Source: an uncultured archaeon (lineage in GTDB: Archaea > Thermoproteota > Bathyarchaeia > TCS64). From it: a DNA stretch of 64,000 bases. Position numbers and translations under genes: made by a program. The notes beneath the pieces are model-generated. The model ran no database searches. It was not told the origin of the DNA and worked only from the letters and a program-made list of their open reading frames with translations. Of the stretch, positions 48,373-58,723 are shown in pieces; position 1 is the first letter of the stretch; every line of letters begins with the position of its first letter. The stretch covers positions 62,001 to 126,000 of the forward strand of contig CALIUM010000007.1 in the NCBI GenBank assembly GCA_938048735.1. The letters are read 5' to 3'.

Positions 48373-49530
48373 ATGGACTTCGAGCGTGAGTTGCTGATGA
48401 TCCCGGGGCCCACGATGGTCTCGCCCCGGGTGCTTAGGGCCCTCTCAAGGCCGGTGCTCAGCCACTGGTCCAACGAGTTCATCCAGGCTTTCACAGAGGC
48501 CTTACAGCTCCAGAGGAAGGTCTTCTGCACGGAGGGGTACCCCTTCCTGATAGCTGGGAGCGGGACTCTGGGGATGGAGGTTGCTATGGCGAATATTGTG
48601 GAGAAGGGTGACAAGATCCTATGTGCTGAGAATGGCTTCTTCAGCGAGAGGTGGGCTGAGATAGTGGAGGCCCATGGGGGTGTCGTGGACCACCTCAAGT
48701 TTGAGTGGGGTCAGCCAGTGGACCCGAAGAGGCTCAGGGAGAGGCTTGAGGAAGGGGACTATAAGGCCTTCACAGTTGTCCACGTTGAGACCTCCACGGG
48801 TGTGGCGAGCCCCTTGGACAGGATTGGAGAGGCTGTTAGGGGGCTTGACAGCCTCTATGTGGTCGACTCGATAAGCGGTCTCGGAGGCATGCCTGTGAAG
48901 ATGGATGAGTGGAACATAGATGTCTGTGTAACAGGAAGCCAGAAGGCCCTAGGCGCCCCACCCGGGTTGACGCTTCTATGCCTCAATGATAGGGCTTGGA
49001 GGCTTGTGGAGTCCAGGAAGACGGGGGTCTCAGACTACTATGCAGACCTGAGGAGGTGGAAGCCTGTAATGGAGAGGCCCAGCGGGTACTTCGCCACCCC
49101 GGCCACAGGGATGGTCCTGGGGATGCTTGAGGCCATGAGGATAGTCCTCGAGGAGGGTCTAGAGGCGAGGTGGATGAGGCATAAGGCCTATTCTGAGGCT
49201 TTCAGGGCTGGGTTGGAGGCGATAGGGCTTAGGATCTTCCCTGAGAAGGGGTATGAGGCCCACACCCTCTCGGTTCCAGAGGTCCCCCAGGGGATTAACG
49301 ACGGGGAGTTGAGAAGGTTGATGAGGCAGAAGCATAACGTCGTCATAGCGGGGGGTCTTGGCAAGCTGGCGGGTAAGATATTGAGGATAGGCCACATGGG
49401 GAGCGCGACGACCAATGATCTCGTGGCCACCATGGGAGCCCTCGAGATGTCCCTGAAGGAGTCGGGCTACAGCCTCAAGCTGGGGGAGGGAGTAGGAGCC
49501 CTAGAGGAGACCCTCCTATCAAAGGGGTAG
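48373..49530 (+). CDS. Class V aminotransferase (alanine/serine-glyoxylate-type)
   Basis: LLMIPGPTMVSPRVLRALSRPVLSHWSNEF, YVVDSISGLGGMPVKMDEWNIDVCVTGSQKALGAPPGL. Confidence 0.93.
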   Translation: MDFERELLMIPGPTMVSPRVLRALSRPVLSHWSNEFIQAFTEALQLQRKVFCTEGYPFLIAGSGTLGMEVAMANIVEKGDKILCAENGFFSERWAEIVEAHGGVVDHLKFEWGQPVDPKRLRERLEEGDYKAFTVVHVETSTGVASPLDRIGEAVRGLDSLYVVDSISGLGGMPVKMDEWNIDVCVTGSQKALGAPPGLTLLCLNDRAWRLVESRKTGVSDYYADLRRWKPVMERPSGYFATPATGMVLGMLEAMRIVLEEGLEARWMRHKAYSEAFRAGLEAIGLRIFPEKGYEAHTLSVPEVPQGINDGELRRLMRQKHNVVIAGGLGKLAGKILRIGHMGSATTNDLVATMGALEMSLKESGYSLKLGEGVGALEETLLSKG

Positions 49531-49711
49531 GTGCCGGCCACCCCCTCGAGTGAGCCCGGTTAGGTGGATCCTAGGAGCAGAATAGCCCAGCAAATTTCCT
49601 CAATTACCTTTTTATGAATCCTCAACTCACTATCTATCCATTATTTTAGTGATTTTAATAAGTTTATTTTTAAGGAGTTTATCTAAAATAGCATCAAACA
49701 CTTAAATCTAT

Positions 49712-50857
49712 TCAGGGGTAATTGTACTTCCCGTAGCGGCTCTCGATGGTCAACGTGTTCTCTGCTCCCCCATCCTCACAGCGGCCTATCATCTGGGCCT
49801 CCACACCGAATTTCTCGGAGATGCTTATCACATCATCCGCGACTTCGGGATGGACTATCAGCTCGAACCCAACCCCCATGTTGAAGTCCACATACATCTC
49901 CCTCCAGTCTATTCTCCCCTCCCTCTGGATTAGGGTGAATATGGGATCTGGGTCTGGGAGCGAGTCCTTTATGTAGCGGATCCCCCTCCCCAGCCTGAGG
50001 CACTTGGTGAGGCCTCCACCCGTGTTGTGGACCATTCCGTGTATCATGCCCTTGAAGCTTTCCAGCGCCTCCTTGGCAATGGGGGCGAATAGCCTTGTGG
50101 GGGAGAGGAGGGCCTCACCTAGGGTCATCCCAAGCTCGTCTAGGTATTCGCTTACACCGTATCTACCCTTATACCTCCCCTTGGAGTGCGATATCTCAGG
50201 ATATCTCTCTTCGTACTCCGAGGCTAGGAGGATGCATCTCGCCAGGGTTAGCCCATTGCACATTATCCCGCTGTTAACCCTCTCCTCATATCTTGCCCGG
50301 CCCCCGCTCCTCAGCCCCACTATGAGGTCTCCATCCTGGATTCCCACTCCTGTTATGGCCTCCTCGAGCCTCACCCGGCCCAGTATGAAGCCCGAGACAT
50401 CAAGGGTTCTAACCTGATCTGGGAGGTCAGCCGTCTCGCCCCCAGCGAAGCCCATGGGAATGCCCAGGCCTGAGAGCCTCTCGAAGCAGTACTTGAACCC
50501 CTCAGAGAGGGCTTGGAGGAGCATGACTCTATCTATCCTCATCGGGTTAAGAGATATGTTGTCGAGGAAGAGGATGGGCCTCGCACCCACGCATATTATA
50601 TCGTCTAGGTTCATTGCGATCACGTCTTGGGCTAACCCCTTGAACCAACTCGGCTCTCCAGTCTCCCTCCAGTATATATAGCTCAGAATGGGCTTGCTCC
50701 CCGCGCCATCCACATGCCCAACGAGGCCCCAGCCGGGGTTATCGGGGTCAACCTGAATAGTACAGAAGGCATCTGGGTATAAGGTCTCGAGGGAGGATTT
50801 GAAGGCCTCCACTCCACTCTTTTTGACATCTACTCCGAGTTCCCCATACCTCGACAT
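49712..50857 (-). CDS. purM: PurM-like AIR synthase (phosphoribosylformylglycinamidine cyclo-ligase family)
   Basis: GHVDGAGSKPILSYIYW, AQDVIAMNLDDIICVGARPILFLD, GGETADLPDQV, MVHNTGGGLTKCLRL; start set at MSRYGELGVDVKKSGV. Confidence 0.85.
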   Translation of the reverse strand: MSRYGELGVDVKKSGVEAFKSSLETLYPDAFCTIQVDPDNPGWGLVGHVDGAGSKPILSYIYWRETGEPSWFKGLAQDVIAMNLDDIICVGARPILFLDNISLNPMRIDRVMLLQALSEGFKYCFERLSGLGIPMGFAGGETADLPDQVRTLDVSGFILGRVRLEEAITGVGIQDGDLIVGLRSGGRARYEERVNSGIMCNGLTLARCILLASEYEERYPEISHSKGRYKGRYGVSEYLDELGMTLGEALLSPTRLFAPIAKEALESFKGMIHGMVHNTGGGLTKCLRLGRGIRYIKDSLPDPDPIFTLIQREGRIDWREMYVDFNMGVGFELIVHPEVADDVISISEKFGVEAQMIGRCEDGGAENTLTIESRYGKYNYP

Positions 50858-50979
50858 CAGTCCGATGCCCTTAATGAACATGGGGATTCGGAGTAAAAAA
50901 GCGCGATGATCCACCCTGGTTATCTCAGTCCAATATTACTCGGCAGATTTAAAATCTCGGTCTTCCATGTTTAGTTGGG

Positions 50980-53244
50980 ATGCTGAGGTTCTGGGTTCTC
51001 GATGTTGCCACGGAGATGGAGGATGGGCCCGTTGCATGGATATGGTCCATAGGGGAGGATGGCTCTAGGCTCATAGTTAAGGAACCCTTCAGGCCGGTCT
51101 TCTACTTAACAGGCGGGGAGCTTGAAAGGATCTGCACATGCTTGGAGGCCTCAAAGGAACTCTCTATCTCCAGCTTCAGCCTGGTCGAGAGGAGGCTCTC
51201 CGGGAGGTCATTGAGGGCTGTGATGGTCTCCGTATTGACCGACGAGCTTGAGGGGCTGGCTGAGAAGGTGAGGAAGAGGTGTGGGGCTGAGGGGGTCTTC
51301 GAGGCCGACATAAGGGCCTCCAGCCAGTTCCTCCTAAGGAGGGGGCTTAGGCCTTCATCTTGGCACGCCGTGGAGGCCTCCGAGTCCGGGGCTGTGAAGG
51401 GCTACAGGGTCTACAGGGCATCAGGTGACTACCAAAGGCTTGAGAGGGTTGAGACACCAAGGCTTAGGGTCTTGGCCTTCGACTCCTTCTTCCTGGCCGG
51501 GAGGGGAACCCCCAAGCCAGAGTTTGACCCTGTCATGGTCATCACGGCCGTAACTGAGAGAGGGGAGGTGAGGCAGTTCTCTGGAGATGAGAAGGACCTT
51601 CTAAGGGGCTTCATAGACCTTGTCGAGGGCTATGACCCAGATGTGATAGTCGGCTTCAACACGAACAGGAGGATCCTCCCGTACCTTACCGAGAGGTGTA
51701 GGAGGCTTGGGTTCAGCCTCTCCATAGGCAGGCTTGGAGCCGAGCCAAGGACAAGTGTATACGGCCACCAATCCCTTCAGGGGAGGCTGAACATAGACCT
51801 CTATGACCTAGCTGAGGAGACCCCTGAGATCAAGCTTGAAACCCTCGAGGAGTACTCCTCATATCTAGGCCTGAAGGTCGAATACGACACGATCGATGAA
51901 TATGACCTAGCGGAGGCCTGGGATAAGGAGAGATCAAGGGTTCTGGAATACTCTACGCAGAGGGCTAGAGGGATAATGGAGGTCTATAGGGCGGTCTCCG
52001 ACTACATATTCTCGCTCTCAGAGATCACGGGCCTCCCGGCGGACCATGTCCTCACGGCTGCAACCGGTTTCAGGGTTGAGAACTACCTAATGGGCCTGGC
52101 CATGGAGGCAGGTGAACTTGTTCCACCGAGGGGGGAGGCGACCTACATGACCTATGCAGGCGGGGTCGTGATGGAGCCTAGGGCGGGCCTACACGAGGAT
52201 GTGGCGGTCATAGACTTCAAGAGCATGTATCCGAACATCATGATGAAGTATAATATCTCCTTCGACACCCTTAGCGTCGAAGGCGTCCACAGAGCCCCGA
52301 ACCTACCCCACGCCTTCAAGGAGGAGGCTGGATTCATCCCTAGAGCCCTGAAGAGGCTCTTAGAGGAGAGGGAGAGGGCGAGGGGGCTCGCGGAGATGCA
52401 TCCTGAGGGCTCTGTTGAGAGGAGGGTTCTGGAGGCCAGGCAGAGGGCCCTTAAGGTCATAGCCAACGCCACATACGGGTATATGGGTTGGACCGGTGCT
52501 AGGTGGTACTGCAGGGAGGCTGCTGAGGCGACCTCAGCCTGGGGAAGGGAAACGATAAGGTCGGCCATGGAGAGGGCTAAGGAGCTGGGCCTGGAGATAA
52601 TCTACGGAGACACGGACAGCCTCTTCGTGAGGGACGACCCTGAGAAGATAAGGGGCCTCCTTGGATGGATAAACGAGGCCCTAGGCCTAGAGGCCAGGGT
52701 GGATAGGAGGTATAGGAAGATCCTCTTCACAGAGGCCAAGAAGAGGTATGGAGGCCTCACGGATGATGGGAAGATAGAGACCGTGGGCCTCGAGATCGTC
52801 AGGGGAGACTGGAGCGCCATAGCCAAGGAGGCCCAGCTCGCAGCCCTAGAGGCCATCCTGAAGGAGGGAAAGGAGGAGGCGGTGAGGAGGATCAGGGAAA
52901 CCATAAAGGCCTTGAGGGAGGGAAGGGTTCCCATAAAAAAGCTGATAATATGGAAGAAGCTGACTAAGGGTCTGGAAGAGTACGAGGTGGCGTCTCCCCA
53001 TGTAAAGGTGGCCAAGAGGATGATAGAGGCTGGGTGGAGCGTCAAGCCCGGAGACCTTGTGGGCTTCATCATAATGAAGGGGAAGGGGAGGCTATATGAG
53101 AAGGCGATTCCATACTTTGAGGCCGACCCATCAAGGGTTGATGTAGACTACTATATCGAGAAGCAGGTGATACCACCGGTGGCTAGGCTCCTCTCAGCTA
53201 TCGGGATACCCGAGAGGACACTTATGGGCTTAATATCAAACTGA
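50980..53244 (+). CDS. polB: Family B DNA polymerase with disrupted exonuclease motifs
   Basis: Motif A DFKSMYPNIMMKYNIS, motif B KVIANATYGYMG, motif C YGDTDSLFV intact; 754 aa. Confidence 0.95.
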   Translation: MLRFWVLDVATEMEDGPVAWIWSIGEDGSRLIVKEPFRPVFYLTGGELERICTCLEASKELSISSFSLVERRLSGRSLRAVMVSVLTDELEGLAEKVRKRCGAEGVFEADIRASSQFLLRRGLRPSSWHAVEASESGAVKGYRVYRASGDYQRLERVETPRLRVLAFDSFFLAGRGTPKPEFDPVMVITAVTERGEVRQFSGDEKDLLRGFIDLVEGYDPDVIVGFNTNRRILPYLTERCRRLGFSLSIGRLGAEPRTSVYGHQSLQGRLNIDLYDLAEETPEIKLETLEEYSSYLGLKVEYDTIDEYDLAEAWDKERSRVLEYSTQRARGIMEVYRAVSDYIFSLSEITGLPADHVLTAATGFRVENYLMGLAMEAGELVPPRGEATYMTYAGGVVMEPRAGLHEDVAVIDFKSMYPNIMMKYNISFDTLSVEGVHRAPNLPHAFKEEAGFIPRALKRLLEERERARGLAEMHPEGSVERRVLEARQRALKVIANATYGYMGWTGARWYCREAAEATSAWGRETIRSAMERAKELGLEIIYGDTDSLFVRDDPEKIRGLLGWINEALGLEARVDRRYRKILFTEAKKRYGGLTDDGKIETVGLEIVRGDWSAIAKEAQLAALEAILKEGKEEAVRRIRETIKALREGRVPIKKLIIWKKLTKGLEEYEVASPHVKVAKRMIEAGWSVKPGDLVGFIIMKGKGRLYEKAIPYFEADPSRVDVDYYIEKQVIPPVARLLSAIGIPERTLMGLISN

Positions 53245-53373
53245 ACGAGTTTTAATAAAACATTATAGGAGGACCTTAAGGGAGAAGGAGCTTGAAGCCC
53301 TCATTATGCTTCCCAAAATCCTATGAGCTTCGGAAAGCCCCTAACTAAATATATAATGTTCAAGCATTAATCC

Positions 53374-55002
53374 TTGTATCAGGAAGGGTACGAGAACTCG
53401 TTGAATGAGATGGACAGGCAGCTTCTCGATGCCTTGAAGGCCGTCGATCCAAGGGTCTTCGCCGTAGCCCTCATCGACCTAGAGGAGGGTTATCCTGAGG
53501 TCTTAGCGGTCGCTGAGGATTTTAAGGAGGCCTTTCAGAGGCGCACGTTGAACCTCGAAGGGAGGGAGTTCGAGCTCCTTATCATAGATAAGGAGCTTTT
53601 CGAGTTGGATGTCCTGGGCTCGGCCCTATTAGAGGCTGTGGCATGGAGGCTCCTCCTCCCATACAGGGGGATAGTCGGAGGGGAGTACCTAGACGAGCTG
53701 GTTAGGAGGTACAGGTGCAAGAAGATCAGGGAGAGCCTCCAGGGCCTGGTTTTGGAGTATCCGGTTCTCTCAACGGAGTTATTGATAGACCCCAGATACT
53801 TTGTCGCCGATATCCTTCAAAGGATCTCTCATGAGGATCTCCCCCCCTCGACACTTCTCCAGAGGCTTGAGGAGGAGGGGCTCAGCTCCATCACGGGCTA
53901 TGAGGAGGCCATCCAGGACCTTGAGAGGGATGGTGTGATCTTCAGGGTGGACGGCTACTTCAAGGTCGACCCGGGTTTCGCTGGCTCTGTGAAGAGGAGG
54001 CTAGCCCTCCCCGACCATATCACCAGGGCGCATGGGCTATTGAGGAAGGCTTTGAAACGCGGCCCTAGTTGGGCTAGGGGGCTCCTCCGCCTCCTAATCC
54101 AGAGCCCCATAGAACCTCGTATCTTCACGGCTTTGAAGGGTGTGGAGGGCCAGAGGGCCAGTAGGTATGTCTATTATACCACGGCTAGGGGTTTAACACC
54201 CCTATCAAGGGCACTGGATCTCCCCTCAATGCTATCCACCCTTGAGGGATCTGAGGTGGAGGAGCTGAGGATCCGGAGGTATGGCAGCTTCCTCAACGAG
54301 GTTTACCTGCTCACCTACATGGCGGGCGGTGTGGATCGAAGGGTGATAATGAAGCGTTACACCTCCTGGACGGGTATGAAGTGGGCTCCGATAGTCCTCT
54401 GGACAATCGGGACGAGGAACTTCTCCGTCCTGGGCAGGACGAGGATGGAGAGGGAGTGCGCCATGTCAAGCCTCCTGAGGAGGGAGGGAATCCCAGCCCC
54501 AATGATCCTACAGGCGAGCTTCGAAGACCAGCTGATACTCCGAGAGTATATAGAGGGGGAGAACCTGGCGGAGATCGTGAGGATGGTGGTCAAAGGGGTA
54601 GGGGGGGAGAGAGAGCTTGAACTGATACGCAGAGCTGGCGGTCTTGTCGCGGCGGTCCACGGGATAGGCGCCACCCTAGGGGACTGCAAGCCCGAGAACA
54701 TCATCTCAGCGGAGGATGGCCCGACCATAGTAGACCTCGAGCAGGGGGAGAGAAGTAATGAGAGGGCCTGGGACCTCGCAGAGTTCATATACTTCTCAGG
54801 CCACTACGCCGACCCTCTGGACCCGGCTGCGAGAGTGGTCAAGGTCTCCGAATCCTTCATAGATGGATACTTAGAGGGCGGAGGTGAGGCCAGCTATGTG
54901 GCAGAGGCCTCGAGGCTGAGGTATGCGAAGGTCTTCACGCCCATAGTGCTCCCACACATCCTAATAGCAATTTCAAGGGCCTGCCGATCCAAGGCGGGGT
55001 AG
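53374..55002 (+). CDS. Protein with uncharacterised/HTH-like N-terminal half and C-terminal kinase-like domain
   Basis: C-terminal VAAVHGIGATLGDCKPENIISAEDGPTIVDLEQGERSNERAWDLAEFIYF; middle segment PSTLLQRLEEEGLSSITGYEEAIQDLERDGVIFR is wHTH-like. Confidence 0.75.
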   Translation: MYQEGYENSLNEMDRQLLDALKAVDPRVFAVALIDLEEGYPEVLAVAEDFKEAFQRRTLNLEGREFELLIIDKELFELDVLGSALLEAVAWRLLLPYRGIVGGEYLDELVRRYRCKKIRESLQGLVLEYPVLSTELLIDPRYFVADILQRISHEDLPPSTLLQRLEEEGLSSITGYEEAIQDLERDGVIFRVDGYFKVDPGFAGSVKRRLALPDHITRAHGLLRKALKRGPSWARGLLRLLIQSPIEPRIFTALKGVEGQRASRYVYYTTARGLTPLSRALDLPSMLSTLEGSEVEELRIRRYGSFLNEVYLLTYMAGGVDRRVIMKRYTSWTGMKWAPIVLWTIGTRNFSVLGRTRMERECAMSSLLRREGIPAPMILQASFEDQLILREYIEGENLAEIVRMVVKGVGGERELELIRRAGGLVAAVHGIGATLGDCKPENIISAEDGPTIVDLEQGERSNERAWDLAEFIYFSGHYADPLDPAARVVKVSESFIDGYLEGGGEASYVAEASRLRYAKVFTPIVLPHILIAISRACRSKAG

Positions 55003-55398
55003 ACCAATCCAAGCTGAACTGGAAGCTAAGACAGCCTCATATCCCATTCAACTGAAGGGTATGCCCTGTTTCTTGATCTCTGATCTCGATGTTCATATCA
55101 TGCTCCGGTGGCTGAGCCTCCAAGCCTCTATGACCTTCCCCATCTCCTCCACCAGCTTCACAAGCTCCCTATCAGGAGTTCCTTCTCCAGTATCTCATGC
55201 TCTAGGCCTGCCTCACCTGAGAGAGTGGCGAGCCACCCCTCAACCACCACCATGGGGTTGAATCCGCTGCAGCCAGATCCACAACCCCGCTCTGAGGCCG
55301 CCTCTGCCACATTCATGCCTATTGACCTCAGGCCCTAGAAGGTTAGGTCCAGCCTGGCCAGTCCATCCCTAGTGGTATAATATCGCTGGGCTGATCAA

Positions 55399-55914
55399 TT
55401 AATGGGTTTTTCTTCCCCCCTCTTTATAAGCTTCTGCGATCTGGATGTTTGGGGTCTCCTTCAATGTGTCGAAGACCATGCATGTCAGGGTCTTCTCTAT
55501 CCCCTCTATCATCCTAAGCTTGTCTATCACGAACCTTCCTATGGAGGCGACGTCCCGATCCTTCACCTTTATCAGGATGTCCCAGTCCCCGGTTATGATG
55601 TGGACCTCCTGTACCTCCGGGAACCGGGCAACCTCCCTGGCTATCTGGCGCTGGTCTAGGGGTCTCTCTATCCCCGGGGTCCTGTAGGTGAAGGATGCTA
55701 GGATGAAGGCTGTCGTCCCCCTCCCCAGCTTGGAGGCGTCGAGGAGGGCCGTGTAGCCCTTTATGACCCCCAGCTCCTCAAGCCTCTTGATCCTCGAGTA
55801 TACTGTTGTCACGGGGCTCTCCAGCCTCTCCCCGATCTCCTTCACGCTCATCTTCGCATCTCTCTGGAGGAGCCTCAGTATCTCCAGGTCCTTCTCATTG
55901 AGCTCCATGGCCAT
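55399..55914 (-). CDS. Lrp/AsnC family transcriptional regulator
   Basis: LNEKDLEILRLLQRDAKMSVKEIGERLESPVTTVYSRIKRLEELGVIKGYTALLD plus RAM domain. Confidence 0.93.
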   Translation of the reverse strand: MAMELNEKDLEILRLLQRDAKMSVKEIGERLESPVTTVYSRIKRLEELGVIKGYTALLDASKLGRGTTAFILASFTYRTPGIERPLDQRQIAREVARFPEVQEVHIITGDWDILIKVKDRDVASIGRFVIDKLRMIEGIEKTLTCMVFDTLKETPNIQIAEAYKEGGRKTH

Positions 55915-55975
55915 CGAAAAAATTACTAAAATTCTCAGATATTTATGTTTTTATTCGTATTTTTTATGAAGATTT

Positions 55976-57016
55976 ATGGAAAAAATTTATATCCAAGGGG
56001 GGCGTGGTCAACCTCTTGTGGTACTAGAGGAGAGGGAGATCAGGGAACTAGCGTGCGGGGTGGTGGACCGCTACAGGTATATTAGAAGGCCTGAGATGAG
56101 GCTTATCCTTAGGGTTCAGGATGAGGTCCTCTCGGCCCTGAGGGACTTCCTTAGGGGTGAGGGGTTCCTGGAGATCCTGGCCCCCATCATCGGACCCGCC
56201 ACCGACCCGGGGATCAGGGGGGCAAAGCAGGCCTCCATAGACTACTACGGCCACAGGTTCAAGGTGATGAGCAGCATGATACTATACAAGCAGATGGCCC
56301 TGCTCAGCGTTGATAGGGTCTTCGCCCTCTCCCCGAATATACGCCTCGAGCCCGAGGAGTCGGTGAGGACTGGGAGGCACCTAGCGGAGTTCCGCCAGGT
56401 GGATGTGGAGATGGCCCATGCGACCTATCATGACGCCATGAATCTCTGCGAGAGGATGGTCGTCTATGTCTTGGAGAGGGTCTCCAGGGCCTGCTCCTGG
56501 GAGCTGGAGGCCCTGGGAAGGAAGCTTAGGGTTCCAAGTACCCCCTTCGAGAGGATCAGCTATGGGGAGGTCTTGGAGATCTTACGGTCAGAGGGTTTCG
56601 GTGTAGAGTATGGGGGGGAGATACCCTGGGATGCGGAGGAGGCTATCTCAAGCATGTTCGACTCCCCCTTCTGGATATATGATTATCCCATGACGGCCAG
56701 GGGGTTCTACGACAGGGAGGACCCTGAGAGGCCTGGGATCCTGAGGGACTTCGACCTCATATACCCAGAGGGGTTTGGGGAGGGGGTCTCTGGAGGGGAG
56801 AGGGAGTATCAGGCCGACAGGGTCCTGGAGAGGATGAAGATGAGGGGCGAAGACCCGAGGGATTATGGATGGTATATAGAGATGCTTAGGGAGGGGGTTC
56901 CCCCATCGGCTGGCTTCGGGATAGGGGTTGAGAGACTGACACGCTACATGTGCGGCCTGAGATGCATCTGGGACGCAGTCCCATTCCCGAAGGTTCCAGG
57001 GATCCCCTCCCCATAA
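55976..57016 (+). CDS. Class II aaRS-like enzyme without anticodon-binding domain: AsnA/AsnRS-related (archaeal asparagine synthetase type)
   Basis: VQDEVLSALRDFLRGEGFLEILAPIIGPATDPG (motif 1), FALSPNIRLEPEESVRTGRHLAEFRQVDVEM (motif 2), GFGIGVERLTRYMCGL (motif 3). Confidence 0.85.
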   Translation: MEKIYIQGGRGQPLVVLEEREIRELACGVVDRYRYIRRPEMRLILRVQDEVLSALRDFLRGEGFLEILAPIIGPATDPGIRGAKQASIDYYGHRFKVMSSMILYKQMALLSVDRVFALSPNIRLEPEESVRTGRHLAEFRQVDVEMAHATYHDAMNLCERMVVYVLERVSRACSWELEALGRKLRVPSTPFERISYGEVLEILRSEGFGVEYGGEIPWDAEEAISSMFDSPFWIYDYPMTARGFYDREDPERPGILRDFDLIYPEGFGEGVSGGEREYQADRVLERMKMRGEDPRDYGWYIEMLREGVPPSAGFGIGVERLTRYMCGLRCIWDAVPFPKVPGIPSP

Positions 57017-57190
57017 AACCTCTGAGAGGCTCATTGACCTAAGATGATGGTCCCCTCCCCATCGGATTTAACATAAAGAGCCCAACAACCCAGGCCACTT
57101 AATACGACTGGGCGGATGGAGATATCCTCCAGTTTTCTATATGATTCTATCTGAATAGAGGTTGAAGATATCTTGTAATTCTTTTGGCTC

Positions 57191-57445
57191 TCATCTGGTT
57201 TCTATGATTATCTTCACGGGGAAATCCTTCACGAAAATGGATGCGGCTATGAAGAGGGCCACTATTATCACGGCTGTTAGGAGGGCCGGGCTCAGGAGGA
57301 ATGGTGAGGGGTTGACGGGGATTATCTCCCCACCGACGGCGTACTCATCCCTAGGTGAGGGTTGTGCATAGGCCGTGAGGAATATACCAGTGGTGACAAG
57401 AATTGATAGAGTTGAAAACAGTATTAAATACTCTAACCTCTTCAT
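57191..57445 (-). CDS. Small secreted/membrane protein
   Basis: 84 aa, N-terminal signal-like helix and C-terminal TM helix. Confidence 0.5.
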   Translation of the reverse strand: MKRLEYLILFSTLSILVTTGIFLTAYAQPSPRDEYAVGGEIIPVNPSPFLLSPALLTAVIIVALFIAASIFVKDFPVKIIIETR

Positions 57446-57769
57446 CTCAACAGATTGTTAATTCAATAGATATATAAGTTTTACGATATTTCAGGTTCAT
57501 GGGCTGGCCCCAACCTCCATGATTCAGATGCACTGGCATGGGGGAATCTGGGTTATCAGCTCATGGTTTCTGGAGAGTGGGATCTCATCTATGCAAGCTT
57601 CTATGTCATTGCAGTAGAAATTAAACAGGATATTGGGGAGACTATGTGGATGGAAGACAGGTGAAGACGATCTTAACCCTTGAGCAGAAAATGATTTGAG
57701 TTCGAGTGGAGGAGGATCTTGAAATGGGATAGATTATTTGAGTACCTATGACAATTCTTTTGTTGGTGG

Positions 57770-58723
57770 ATGGATCTGGCTTCTTCTAGGGTTCTCGTTA
57801 CCGGAGGGGCTGGCTTCATAGGGAGCCACCTCGTCGATGGGCTTCTGAGGGGTGGGTGGGAGGTAACCATCTTGGATGACTTCTCGACGGGCAGGTTGGA
57901 GAATTTGAAGGGCCAACTTGACGGTGGAGATCTCCGCATTGTAAGGGGCGACATCAGGGAGGCTTCCGCTGTGAGGGAGGCCCTCGACGGGGTTGGGGTT
58001 GTCCTCCACCTAGCAGCGGTGACCAGCGTCCCCTATTCAGTTGAGCATCCAGGTGAGACATATCGCGTGAATGTGGAGGGCACTAGAAGCCTTCTTGAGG
58101 GGTGCCTGAGGGGGACGGCTGAGAGGGTTATCTACATCTCTACATGCGCCGTATATGGGGAGCCCGAATACCTGCCCATAGATGAGGATCACCCAAAGAG
58201 GCCAGCATCCCCATATGCGGAGAGCAAGCTCGAGGCTGAGAGGCTCTGCAGGGAGTTCCAGGAATCCTATGGTCTGAGGACAACAGTTCTGAGGCTCTTC
58301 AATGTCTACGGGCCTAGGATGAGGGCTGACAGGTATGGGGGAGTTATATCAACCTTCCTACGGCGACTAAGGATGGGGGAGCCCCTAATCATATATGGGG
58401 ATGGGGAGCAGACGAGGGACTTCATCCATGTGAGCGACGCCGTATGGGCGATGATGCTCACATTGAACAGAGATGACACCTCAGGAGAGACATTTAACAT
58501 AGCCACGGGGATCCCGACATCCATAAACAGGCTCACAAACATCATGTGCGAGCTGTTCGGGATACAGGAGCCCAGGCTCGTATACCTTGAGGCCAGGGCT
58601 GGAGAGCCCAGACACAGCTACGGCGACATCAGAAGGGCTAGGGAGCGGCTCGGATTCACGCCCAGGGTTAGCCTTAAGGAGGGGCTGCAACTCCTCCTTA
58701 GAGGCGGCGAAGGATCGAGTTAG
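57770..58723 (+). CDS. NAD-dependent nucleotide-sugar epimerase (UDP-glucose 4-epimerase-like)
   Basis: RVLVTGGAGFIGSHLVDGLL, YISTCAVYGEP..YAESKLEAE, NVYGPRMRADRYGGVISTFLRR. Confidence 0.93.
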   Translation: MDLASSRVLVTGGAGFIGSHLVDGLLRGGWEVTILDDFSTGRLENLKGQLDGGDLRIVRGDIREASAVREALDGVGVVLHLAAVTSVPYSVEHPGETYRVNVEGTRSLLEGCLRGTAERVIYISTCAVYGEPEYLPIDEDHPKRPASPYAESKLEAERLCREFQESYGLRTTVLRLFNVYGPRMRADRYGGVISTFLRRLRMGEPLIIYGDGEQTRDFIHVSDAVWAMMLTLNRDDTSGETFNIATGIPTSINRLTNIMCELFGIQEPRLVYLEARAGEPRHSYGDIRRARERLGFTPRVSLKEGLQLLLRGGEGSS

